64,000 nt of DNA. Source: Chionis minor. Taxonomy: Eukaryota; Chordata; Aves; Charadriiformes; Chionididae. Made by a program: the position numbers and the translations under genes. The stretch spans positions 496,001-560,000 of the forward strand of contig VZSF01007301.1 in the NCBI GenBank assembly GCA_013398295.1, in the 5' to 3' direction. Of the stretch, positions 44,625 through 56,800 are shown in pieces (within the stretch, counting starts at the first letter, position 1; every line of letters begins with the position of its first letter). The notes below the pieces were generated by a model. That model saw nothing but the letters and a program-made list of their open reading frames with translations, was not told where the DNA came from and did no database searches.

Positions 44625-44820
44625 ACTGTACCACAGTGTTCTGCAAACCTCGGTTAAGTAAGGCTCTCGTATCTGGTACAGAATAATCATAGGGGTTTTT
44701 TTACAGAGAAATAAATGGAAGCACAGAGAAGTTAAAAAAATGACTAAGATTTCAGAGGGAATCATTGTAGAAATGGTAGCCTGTCCCAACAGTCTGTTAT
44801 CTAAGCAGACCTCCTCTTAT
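44625..44820 (-). repeat. Ancient amniote SINE remnant (MIR-like), reverse
   Basis: The plus strand reads accacagtgttctgcaaacc, then ttttttacagagaaataaat, then ggaagcacagagaagttaa, then a decayed region ending cagtctgttatctaagcagacc. The order matches the reverse of an amniote CORE-SINE type repeat, as I remember it (ctttacaaac ... ttttacagatgaggaaactgaggcacagagaggttaa ... ccagtgctctaaccactagacc). Confidence 0.5.
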
Positions 44821-47800
44821 GACTTCATAGGTTATACCTATGGCGTATGTGGCAGGTAGGCAATGGAATTTTGAGCTTTAGCTCAGATGTAAAGTTATTT
44901 TTTAACTGATAATATATGTCTGTGGATTAAATGAGAAATATGTCCTGCAACAGAAAACTCTCTCTTCCACTAATCCAAGGAAACTTCATTTCATGACTCC
45001 TGTATAGTTGAATCTCTCAACTACTACCCAGCCAGCTGTTCAACCACTAAAGAAATCAAAAGACAATGTTGCATTTACAACCCACAACAGATGAGTAGGA
45101 TAAAAATGTGTGAAAGCTCTTATTAAATCTTATCATCCAGAGTTAATTGTAAAGTGTTTTCTGAAACTGTTAGAGTAGTGAACAACCACAACATATATTA
45201 TGTGTAATTTTGAGAAATTAGAGAGATTGTTAGCATTTTAGAAACATTACTCACAGTGAGATCTCCAAACTGACCAATTCATTAGATGCCGAGCCTCCTT
45301 CATCTACCCTGAAAAATATCATCCATCTCATGGACCCGCTTGATAAATGAACAGCACTTTCAAAGATGCGGTAAACTATTGGCTTTGCTTTGAAGATGAC
45401 CAAATAAACCAAGCGTTTTCTGTCAACATTTTCTGATGGGGGTTAGGCTCAGTGCCTTGGCAGCCCTGACTTCATTTGCAGGTTGGAGCAAGAGAAACCA
45501 ATGTCAGTGAGGGAAATGGCTCCATCCCAAAAACAGAGATAGTCTGTATAAACCGGTGCAGCAGCTAACCCAATAACATGTCTGGTGAAGGAGAAGGGAA
45601 GGCTGGAAACCTTCCCCAATGATCTCAGTATCATATTCTTCTACCTGGGCTCACAGAAAGCAAGGCATCTCCCACCGACACTTTGGTGAACAACTATAAC
45701 CCTGTATAAGCCACATACTGCCGAATGTGCTTTCCCAGCTCATCCCTAACAAGCAACACCAGGGCGCTACGAGACTTGGGGTCTGGTTTTGACTCTACAT
45801 AAGAGTATGACAAATTTTCAAGGTTTCTCTGTGCTGTGGCTTTCCACTAGGCATACCACAGGGATAACCATCTTTGCTAAAGTAGCATAACAATGTGGAG
45901 AGTTTTAGTATTTATTTAAGCAGACTGCTAAGCATTTTTGGGCCCCAGGCACATGCTAGATAGGATATAAAGCTGCATATTTCTTTTCAAAAAGCACACA
46001 CTCTTCTAGCTCTGGGAAATGAGGAAAAGAAGGATGACTCACAAGTAGCAGATGTTGGTAGCATCTCTTAAAGCACTACTGGAAGGCACTCTGAGGCTGT
46101 AGCGATGCAAGCTCCCTTAAAGCCTACCTGGAATAGACTTGAGCAAAATGCTGTAGCAAGCCAGATCCTAATCCATCCCTTTGTCTCACTTTATCAGCTG
46201 TAGTCACAATATTTTGCTTCTTTGTTAGACCTTCTCTCCAAAAACATCAAAGCACACAGCAAATATGAATTAGTGAAGCAGTATAGCATCCTTGATGTGT
46301 GTGATGACTCTGTTATCAGTAGTCCTTGGAGAGTATTACATGTTAATGCTATTGCTAAAGAAAATCAGCTGAGCGTCTTGATGCAACCCAGCAGGATTTA
46401 AGACTAATAATACATCAGATCCCATTTCCCCCAAAAAATGTAGAACAAATAGAAAAATTAAATGTCTAAGCTCTTTCTATAGACAACAGAGACAGAGAAG
46501 GATTCCCCACCAAGAAAACCGTATTACCTTAGACACCCTTCTCAGGAGTGGCACACCTGGCCCCTGGTTTCTCTCCCCCCAGGCCATCGGCTGCTGGCAA
46601 CACAGGAGGTATCCCCATGGGCCAGGGGTGTCCACATGGGCCAGATGTGCCCAGGGGACTGCTGAGGGCATCCTGACTTCTGACTGCGCATCTCCAACAA
46701 GGATGAAGAGGGGTTTCACAGAGACATTCGTGCAAGAGACAGTAGTGAAGAGTAAAATCTCAGAGGAACCCAAATTGCCGGGTTGGGTGCTTGTAGTGCT
46801 GCACACACTGCTTCACAAGGGTGTCCAGCCGAGACAGGAGGTGAGTGAGACCTGCCACTGCTGGTGAACATACCTGCTGTCAGCACCAATTACCACCACC
46901 TCTGCTGTTCAAACTGACATGTGGCAAAAACCAGTGGTCCAACCTCTGTTTGAAATAAAAGATATTTGTACTGAAGATAAGATGCAAGAACATGGCACTG
47001 GTTTTCTATAAAGTTATGGTAACAACTTTTAGACCTGTAGGAAGTCATTTATTCTATTAGTATCAGATCCCTGTCCACAAAATGGAGATAATGGTCTCCT
47101 CCACCTTAGCTACTCTACCTGTAAGATCAGGGGAGCCTCTCTCATTTTGTGTGTGGATAATGGCTACTGCAATGTATCAGAGTTATAACAAGAAAAATTA
47201 CGCTATTTAGCCACTTTTGCTGTAGCATACTCCCTGCCAGCCTCTGCCTTCAACTCATTGTCCCATCTCTGCAAGTAAATACTGTGATAGCGTCTAAAAA
47301 CACAAAACACAGCTGTAGCGAAATATCTGATCAGCTTGCAGCCATTAAACAAACAGAATGCCGGCTCTTTCCTTTTGTTTAAAATATCATTACGGGGAAC
47401 AAGTCATGTCTCTCGCTGCCTTTGCGCTTCAGTGCACACGTTAGGCTTTTAAACCTGACCTAGTTTTGGCTGGAAAGTTTTGCAGAGAGAGAGCCCACAG
47501 ACAGCATCACCACACACGTTATTTTCCCTGCTAATCAATACATTACAAAAGCCGGAGTGCCTCCCCTTTGCTGAAAATGAGGCAAGGGATCAGGAGCCAC
47601 AGTATGGTCAGGTTCTAAGGCACCTTCTAAACTGCACCTGCTGACCTCCTGCCTCCCCTTATCCCTTTGGAGACTTCCCTGGTGCTCCACGGAGCTAATG
47701 AAGTCCACTCCGACCCTACAAAGGCTCCAGCGGCATCACTCTGGAAACAGGAAAAGCTTTGCTTTCCCTGCGACAAGCAGTCAGGATTAACACACTGCAG

Positions 47801-49497
47801 CAGGGTTTGTGGAGCCTGGAGAGGTTTTTAAGGTGTTGGGACAAGCTGAGTTTGTAACTGAAGGCTTTTGTGGCTGGAAGCTCCTACCTTTGGGGCTCAT
47901 TTCTTTGTTTTAGCTGTGCTCAGGATTTCCCTCAGTGCTGAGCTGCTTCAAGCACGGCTGGCACGGGGGTCACGTGCAGGGGATGGGCAAGACAGAGTTC
48001 ATGGTGAATAATAACTACTTTACATCCATGCTAGCCCTGGCAAAGGGTAATTAATTCCTGAGGCTTGCGCTGGAGTGGGTGGGCTCCATCTAGAAACATC
48101 AACATCAGAGAGGATCCAAGTGCATCTGATTGTGAACCAAGACCCTGTGGAGGCTGTACGAATCCCAAAGTGTCATCGGGTGCAACCAGCCTCTCCCTGT
48201 TGCTTCCTGCGGGCACACAGTACCCACACAGTGGGTCAGCCAAGGCATGAGGGCGCAAGACATGGGAGTGGACTCAATTAAGGGGCAGCACCGCTCACAT
48301 GAAAAGGGAGGATGCAGCATCTCGGGGCTGGGGAGTGTGCAGATCCAAGAGCAGCAGGAAGCAGGAGGGAAGCCGCTGTGTGATCGTGAGATTTGGGGCA
48401 CATCAGACAGAAAGCACTATTTAAAAGGGCTGGGAATCAGACAGCAGAGAGAAGCCAGAGGTATTCAGCTGTGAGGATGTTCAGTTTATCCCTGCAAAGA
48501 GCACATTCAGAACACGAGGACAGGACAACAATAATAGGAAAGCATTCGTCTCACTTCACATCCTTTTAGCTGAAGAGGAAAAGGGGCAGACGGTGAAGTA
48601 AGGACCATGTTAGAAATGCCTGAACAAAGATCTGGGGATGAACAGAAAGTGATGGCTGCAGCAGCTACTTCATGCGGGAATTTCTGACACAGGTGAGGAG
48701 GTTACACAGTCACGCTAAGCCACAGGTAAAAGAAAAAGAGCCCCCATCCTTACACCTGTGCTTGCTAATTTGAATATTTCCAGAAGCCCTTCTCTGGTAA
48801 GCATTCAATAATGAAGCTTAAAGTTGCACAAAAACCAAACCAACACAAAATCACTGATTTATATTTTTAGTGTCATTAACACCAAGTATTTGAATGAAGG
48901 GTAAATCATACTGGAATTAGAAGGGGATATGGAGGGTGGTTAATTCTTCTGTACTCATGTGGTTGCTTTTGAAGGAGGAAACAGTTATATCGGTTACAAG
49001 CATTCAAAAAAATAGAAGTCAGCTATCCCCAAATTATTAAACTTCCTTTGCTTCATTGCAATGTTTTAAGAAAACTGCAATCTTTTAAGAAAAAATTTCA
49101 TTTTGTTTCTAACAATTTGCCACTTACACTGGCAACTTTGGAACTCTCGTCCCAGAGCTCCCAGTCATGAGAACCTTGCCTCTCTAAATAATTGAAAAGC
49201 TGAGCTGGTTTTTTAGAAGGCTGGGTTTTTTAATGAAAACACACAAATTGCTTGAATTTTATGATGAAGTCCCCAAAGCCAGCAACAGAGCAGGACTCCT
49301 GGAGTCAGGTTTTTATTATAAAAGGCGGCACTGATTTTCTTAGTGTCTCATACCTAAAGTTAAGCCCTCGACAGGAGGGAAGGGCACATGGAAAGCGAAG
49401 TAAGACAGGCACGAGCTCATCACCCGCTTTGCGGTGCTGATGCATCCTGAGAGGTGAGGGGTTTCAGGGGCACATTGCCAGGAAGCCCAGGCTGAGT
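44821..49497. other. Intergenic, nothing firmly recognised
   Basis: 4.7 kb of mixed unique sequence. Around 47070-47110 the words 'ctgtccacaaaatggagataatggtc' faintly recall a MIR-like core but are too short to call. No coding exon recognised. Confidence 0.65.
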
Positions 49498-49612
49498 CAG
49501 CGTCACCCCCAGACGGCCGCGTGGCATCACCCCCCGCCGTGCTAACAGGACACGGAGAGAAACTGGCGTCGTTTGTTGGACCAACCTCCTGACGCCCCGC
49601 ATTCGTGACAAC
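49498..49612. promoter_or_regulatory. Intergenic CpG-rich block 1
   Basis: About 12 CpG between 49501 and 49605 (for example agacggccgcgtggc and cccgccgtgc) in otherwise CpG-poor DNA. No TATA box or ORF of substance. Candidate small CpG island, possibly a noncoding RNA promoter or enhancer. Confidence 0.35.
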
Positions 49613-50122
49613 ATGTCCTGGGGCGTAATGTAGCATGTGCCATGATGAGACACATTTCATTTGGGAGTCTTAATTGTTTTGCAAGCGAGCAAGGTCTCCA
49701 GGACACAGGACAGACCTATGTGAATAACCTCCTGAAAGATGCATTAGACATGAGGCACTCCAGCAGCTACAAATATCTTTGTCACACAGCATAGAGACTT
49801 GCATGGAATTACATAGGGTCTATGGACTCTCCTGTCTGGCACCACCTGCTTATTGGCAAATCCCATCTGTGCCAGAGCGGCACAGAGGTATTTACGGGAC
49901 GCAGTCCATGCTAATATTACCTATAGCGTGCTTGCTTTCCTGTCTGTGTCTGAAGTCTGTGAAGCCTTTCTGCAACCTGTGTTAGCATCCTTCTCAATAC
50001 AGTACAGCCTGTTTCTTCGCTTGTTTCATTTCATGAATTTACAGGCTGCCTTTAAAAAGCAGCCATCAAATGCTCGAGCAATATGAGGGAGAAAAGAAAA
50101 AAGAAAAAAAAAGAGAAAGAAA

Positions 50123-50224
<102 letters not shown>

Positions 50225-50394
50225 AAGAGAACCTGAGGGAGGAAACAGATTTCAATTTCCTATTTCCAAGAGGCTCATACAAAAAGTAAAAGAGTGGGAG
50301 GGAAGCATTTGAAAATTTCGTTTTAAAAAATACCCCGGCAGTCTCTTCCTAGCAGCAGCAGTGAGGCTGGATAACACATTTGTAGGTGAATGGT

Positions 50395-50410
50395 GGGGGG
50401 GGGGGGGGGA
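50395..50410 (+). repeat. Poly-G run
   Basis: A G-homopolymer of about 15 bases directly upstream of CpG-rich block 2. Its length in the assembly is uncertain. Confidence 0.8.
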
Positions 50411-50414
50411 GGAA

Positions 50415-50586
50415 GTGCTCGGTGAGTTTCCCCGAGGCTCCTGCTGCAGAGCACTCCCCGCCCCGCATCCCCGGTTTCCCGGTGCACCCGCTTCCCGGCG
50501 GCTCCTGCCGGGATACACTGGCACCTAGCGGCGGCACCCGCTGTCTTCGGCGAGTGAAAGTCGGAGATTACAAGTCCCAGCGCGTG
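50415..50586. promoter_or_regulatory. Intergenic CpG-rich block 2 (candidate CpG island)
   Basis: I count 18 CpG in about 165 bases (50419-50584), with GC-box-like words such as ccccgccccgc and tcccggcggctcc. It lies about 13 kb beyond the CDH20 stop. No coding ORF of known type starts here. It could be the promoter of an unannotated noncoding RNA or a distal element; transcription direction is unknown. Confidence 0.4.
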
Positions 50587-50674
50587 AACAAAGGACTAAA
50601 TTGTGCCAGAAACTGTGGCCATAAAAATAGCTAGAATTACACCGTCAGCCTAGCCACACAGCTTCCAAGTTAGG

Positions 50675-50880
50675 CACTCTGAGGGTGGCGAGGCACGGGA
50701 ACAGCTTGCCCAGGGAAGTTGTGGAAGCCCCGTCCCTGGAAGTGTTCCAAGGCCAGGCTGGATGGGGCTTTGAGCAACCATGTCTAGTAGGAGGTGTCCT
50801 TGCCCATGGCAGGGGGGTTGGAACTAGATGACCTCCAAGGTCCCTTCCAACTCCAGCCATTCTATGATTCTGTGATTCTG
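50675..50880 (+). mobile_element. CR1 LINE 3' end, sense
   Basis: About 205 bases, strongly 5'-truncated. It begins actctgagggtggcgaggc, continues through gctttgagcaaccatgtctag and ggggggttggaactagatg, and ends in the tail attctatgattctgtgattctg. Same general subfamily as the copies at 11.5 and 26.6 kb. Confidence 0.95.
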
Positions 50881-53800
50881 CAAGTCTTCCACAGGGTCCC
50901 TCCACAAGCAGGGAAATGATGGGATGGCCCAAAGCTGGGATAGCCCTCATTCTCTCAGAGAGGGTTTTACTGGGAAAATGGGGGTTGGGGAACATGTTTC
51001 GCTCCCAAGTTTCCACAGTCCCTGAAACGATTCCTCACAACCACAAACAGGGATAAGTGAGCACAACCCCAGAAATGCCCTCAGGTACCACCAGCTTAAA
51101 CCAGGCTACCCAGGACTTGATCAGACCAAAACAATGTTGGTCAAGATGTTACTGTTATGTTATTCTTTGTAAACCAAAGAGAACCCCACCAATTTCCACT
51201 GGAAAGGACCACCGAGCATTTGGCAAACACACTTGCGTTTTCACAGTTGTGTAATGGCCCAAAACATAGTACTTCACACAGACTGAGCAAACGGCTATGT
51301 TCCAGTCAGCTCCAATAGCTATACAGGGTTTTGCAACAGACCCTGTAGTGCATCTTTAAAGGCAGTGTGATAACTTTCATGAAGACAAGAACCAAAACTT
51401 GAAGACAAAAATAAGCAGCCACTGTGAAACACGTGGGACCGTTTCTATTCATTTGCCCAGTATGGTAGATATGCTCACATGACATGCGGTCATCATATGT
51501 GTAATTTAAAAATACAGGGCATAAAAGATGAAGATCAATCCTGCTTCACTCTAAAGAATAGGGTCATAAATGAATTATAAGGTTTCTTAAATGATTTATA
51601 GCTGTTATAACCATTTTACAGATGAGTAATACATTTTACAAGTCTATCAACAGAAGATTTAATAGAAAGGCAATCAATCAGCCTGCATGATAACTAATTA
51701 ACTATATATTAAAACATCTCTCAGTGTCCTATTAACCCCTAATGCTCTGGTCATGAACACACACTTAGCACAACCCCAAGTACAAGTAAGAAAAGCCAGC
51801 TGACCTACCCAGTCCCTCAAAGCCATTAATCTCCAGCTCTAAACCTGCAGCTGAAGAGTGAAGGAGTGTAGCCCTGAAGGGCAACAGGCTCCTGCTCTTC
51901 TGGAGCACTGGGAAACACAGCATCTCCCGTGTCATTGCCTGGATTTCCTGGATGTCCACTAGCAAATGTTTCTGACAGGGCTCTCTATCGCGCGTACCGT
52001 GACTCTGGGACACTGATATTCCTCCTTTGCTCTTTAGCATTAATACTTTGCCTCTACCAAAGGTCAGCTAGGAGGCATAAAAGCACCCTGCTGCCATTTA
52101 ACAATGAGGAAATGCACTTTTCAGCACTTTTGCTAGACAGCTTTCTACTCTATTTCCCACAGACAGTAAGCAAAACTCTTTATCCTCATCCAATGAAATA
52201 TGTATCAGAGGAAAGACGACACTCAGCACCCACTGACTCAGGACCATGTCCTTTAAAAAAATAATCTACCCTCTGCTCCGAGTCCTACACTGAGCAATGG
52301 CTAATTCTGTGTATGGTTAGCCCACTTGTTTTATCTGTCAAGGGAAGACATTGGTGCTAATGTTTCTATAAGAAAAGCAAATGTAATCAAACCCTCAGGC
52401 CTGTTTAGATCCACATTAAATGTCTGCACTAGGTGCAGCCACTGCAGCCCTCAGCTGCTTAAGATTGCACTGAGCTCACCTGCTGAAGGAATGTGTTTCC
52501 TAAGCAGTTTTCCAGATTCAGAAAGTATTTGCAAATATTTGAAAAGACACGCATGCAATTTTAAACACCATATCCCACCCAAAAAAAAGCACGCCAAAAC
52601 ATTACAATCCTTCCCTTGCACGAGCTTTCAGAGGCTCCATGGGTTACTAGATACTCCTATCCCATAGAAAAAGTTCACATGCTAATTAGTTGCAGTCTGG
52701 CTGCACTAGAATTTCATTTTCCTCAAAATAGTAATCCCTGCTTCATAGCAGTGCTAGGGCAGAACACCACAATACCAAACTGTACTGCTCCCAGTATGTG
52801 AGCTAGGTAATGAGCTATCCTATGTCTGCTACGTGGCATTGTGGGTATAAACACCTTGGCATTTGTATATTCAAATGTCAACAGCAGAGTGGCCATTCTT
52901 CACTGCAAAATCAGTTTCCTCTAGGGTCTTATATTGGATGGATCTGTCAGCAAAAAAAATCCCATTCACCATCATCTGATTTTTGTGATGACCTGTGCCC
53001 ACACACGCGCACACACACAGGGGAGAAAAAAAAAAAACAACTACTGTCACTGTACTGTATCCATGCTTAAAAAAAAAAACCCATCTATACACAGCCACAG
53101 ACTGGGGTGGTGCCAGTATTATATTTTACAGCACTAGATGTGCAACTCAGCTTCCCTATCCAACTGTGTACTGCTGCTAGTCCGATTACTCAGACTCACA
53201 TCACAGGGGCTCTACAGAAGTTTTTAAAAAAATAAGAGGGAATGGTAAAACAGTGCAACAAAGACGTGAGCCAAAGGCACCCAGGTTTCAGAGTGGCTGG
53301 ATCCCCTTCATCCAGGGGACATCCTTCATAAGGACGTCTTATCTTCCCAGCCAGCAGCCTCTAGGAAAGGCAAGCAGCTGTATATTGCACAAGGAAACAG
53401 ATTGCCCCAATGAGTGAGAAACTTGGAAGACAAATATGCAGCGTGAGGAGGAGCATCCCATAGCCAAGGGGCTGTTTCCTCTCAGCCTGGAAGCAGAGAC
53501 AGAGCAGCCTCTTCAGTGGGAGAGTCTACAGTTTTTATGGGTTATTTCTTTTTCTTCTTTTTTTTTTTTTTTNNNTTTTTTTTTTTTTTTTTTTTTTGTA
53601 CACTGTGGTCTCACATGTTTTGTGGGTTTCAGTGACCCCTGGAGAATTTTTCAGGGCATGAAGCCTGTGGCTCCATCTCTGCAGCTCCAGGTACTGGTTG
53701 GATCAGGTGACACAGTGATGGTGAAAGCACCTGCTCTCACTGAAATCAGCACACTGCTTTCAAGGGCACATGCTTGGACCTTAAATTTTAAAAGCTAGAG

Positions 53801-56800
53801 AACCTTCCATGGCATATCTCTGCTACTGTGTACAACAATTTTTTCCCCAGAATTGCTTTAAAAATCCTGTGGCTGCCGCTTCATTCAGAAAGATTTCACC
53901 AAGCTAACAAATAGCACGTATGTGATGTTCCTCAAGTTAGTTTTCAGGAAAGGACCTATAACCCAAAAAGCTAGCTCTTCAACCGGCTCCAACCGCCGTA
54001 GCTCTTCTCCTTCCAGGGGAGCTGCACCTCTTTGCCCGTAGCTAGCGTCACCCCACAGCCCCCACTGTCAGCACCACCAGGTTGTAAGCACACCCAGTGA
54101 AGAACAAAATTACAGACAGCCCTTGCGATCCCATGCAGTGATCCATTCAGGTCTTGACTTTGCAGTTTGGCACTTTCCAAGGCAAGTGTGGTTAATAATA
54201 ATGTGCATTAGTATGACTGTAAGTTGCTGGAGGCAGCAGAAGCATAGTTGAACCTAAAGGGAAAAACAGTTTTCCTAGTGAGAGACAGCAGATGATACAA
54301 GCAAAACTTTGGCACTTTTGGGCCTTTCTGCTTGTAGTGGACAGGGATAATCTTGAATTTCTGGTGCTTTTTATTGTTGCTTTCACAATCAAAATTAAAC
54401 TAGCCACACAGCAAACTCTCCAAAACCAAGGCATTTGGGTCCCTTAATTTTGCAAAACCAGAGCCAAGATTTTGTACCCCGTTGTAACAAGCTCCTCTAA
54501 TTCCTTTGTGTGAAGAGCACCTCACACAAATTGCCTGTTGCATTCAGGCTTTATACACATTCTTTCTAATCCTTCATTCTTTTATTTGGTTTCTATTTTC
54601 AGCAGGTTCCTTAGCACTTAGGCAGGCATATAATGCTGTTACTGCCATGCCCTTAATTATTCCTTTTTTTTCTATTTTACTCATAAGCACTGAGTCATGA
54701 TCTCTTTGCAAATATGACTTAACCTGCTCTTCTCCTGCTTGCTCAGGCACTGCAAATAAAGAATTAATGGCAGTGGTAATTAACTGAGGCCTGGCAATAT
54801 AACTTGCCTCTCAGCCCGTGACGGGTAAAAGTTCAATTGAAAAGTAAGGTGTATAAATGCATATTAAGTGAACCAGAACTAAGCACCAATCAGACGTACA
54901 AGAAAAGCAAAAAAGAAACTAACCTCAGATATCAAGTTGAAGAAAGTGGCAAAGCATAGACAATCTTTAATTTAAAAAAAAAAAAANGTAGCTAGATGGG
55001 CAGACAGACAATACACACACATACATTTCAGTTGCATGTGTCAGGTAGCATCAGCCTACAGAAGAGTGCTTTTTACCTACGAAAACATTTTTGAAAAGTT
55101 ATAATCAGGTATTCATAGGACACCTTAGCATTGCCTGGCAGGAAAGACACCAAGAGAAATCAAGACATACAAGGTACAGAGCTGTGGTTCAGTCTGAAGC
55201 AAGCCAAACTGAAAAAGGTGCTGCTTCTGTATCCATCGTCAGTGACTGTAGTCAGAGGGGAGCATCACGTTGCACAGAGGCTGCTCCTTATGGGGCAGGA
55301 GAGAGAAAAAGCCTGCATGCTCAGAGCAGAAAAGTACTTCTCACTGGGGGACACACACAAGCAAGGATGCAAGAGGTGAGAAAAACTATTCCAGCTTTTT
55401 TCCTGGGAAAACCAAACCCCCATCTAGTGCAGATGATGAACACTGTAACCCACCATGGACTGGAGAACAGGCATTGTATAAGGGCAATATTTTTCGCCCT
55501 CACTCTTGATTTTCTTTGCTATTCCCCTGCAACTATCTCCCTCCTCTCCCCTCACTCGTATGCTATTCATGGGCCATAGAAAGCCTTCATGCAGCCAATT
55601 TAATACCTCTGAATCCCCATCAGTTACAATCACAGCTGTGGAGTCTGGTGGATGAAGAGACTGCCTCATATTTCAAAGTTTAATGAGTTCCATTCCTGTT
55701 AATATTACACTACTATTAAAATTCATGGTCATTTTTTCCATTAGTTTCATTTGTAAATTAATTCCTTCTAATTTTCTAAAGCATTAACATGACCAGTGAC
55801 TTATGTAGGTCATCCCAAATGAGAAAACCCTTTACAACTCAACATCTTGTATTCTGTTCATCTTGATCATGACCCGCCCACAATTTATAACTGAGATTCA
55901 CAAGGTAGGGAGGAAGAAAAGGGACAATTTTCACAGTTTATGTTCAGAGAATGGTGAAAAATCAACACAATACAGATGATTAAAAGAGCTTTTGTGTAGA
56001 GGGAATGCTATGCATACAAACTGAGAGAGTTCTGCTTCACTTAGTAACAGAGACTAATATATGGGCAGAAAGAGTAAAAAGCCTGGATGTTATGCTGTCT
56101 TCTCTTTTCTTCTTTTTCTGTTCAAAGACTGCTCAGCGTGCCAGAAGGCAATCATGTCCTGCAGGTAAGTGGAATAAGAAACTAAGAATATTGAAAAGCA
56201 TCTATCTCAGGCTGCTCACAGTGTAAGAACACCTGAAGCGAAACTGCTGAAAGTTTACCAGGATGATTTTGAAGAAGTAGGATATCTTAGAAGATACATC
56301 ACATGCATAAAAATTATTCAGCCAGTACACTACATGCCTACAAAATTCTATGAGAAAACAGTAGAAGCAATAAAGTAAACAAAATAAAGAAGGCAGAGTC
56401 CACAAGTGCCAAGAGGACACATAGCAGTCATTGAAAGTCTGGGCTTTTGCACAATCTCAGCAATTAAAAGCTTCAAAGTGTCATCATTGCCCAAAGCTTA
56501 AATGGAAAAGAAAGATTGCAAATGTATCTCAACGTTTGATATAGAAGATACATTTGCAGTAGAAGCATTCTGGGGAAGTGTCATGTTCCAGTCTCAGCAG
56601 TTCTGACCTACAGTTTTTACTAGAATGTGAAGTGTCCTGTGAGCACTGGCACAGGAGAGACAGCTAGTGTCCCACCAGCAGGTACCTCATGCTGCAGCTG
56701 GCCAGCCAACAAACCACAGTCAAAACACGAGAGCTGCTTCATTGGAGCTTTTTCACAAGGACACCCAGTAAAACTGAGTAATTTACTCCCCAGGCATGGT

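Noticed and set aside
55091..55579. 162-codon intergenic ORF, plus strand
   Set aside because: No recognisable domain, no exon signals and an overlapping ORF in another frame; chance.
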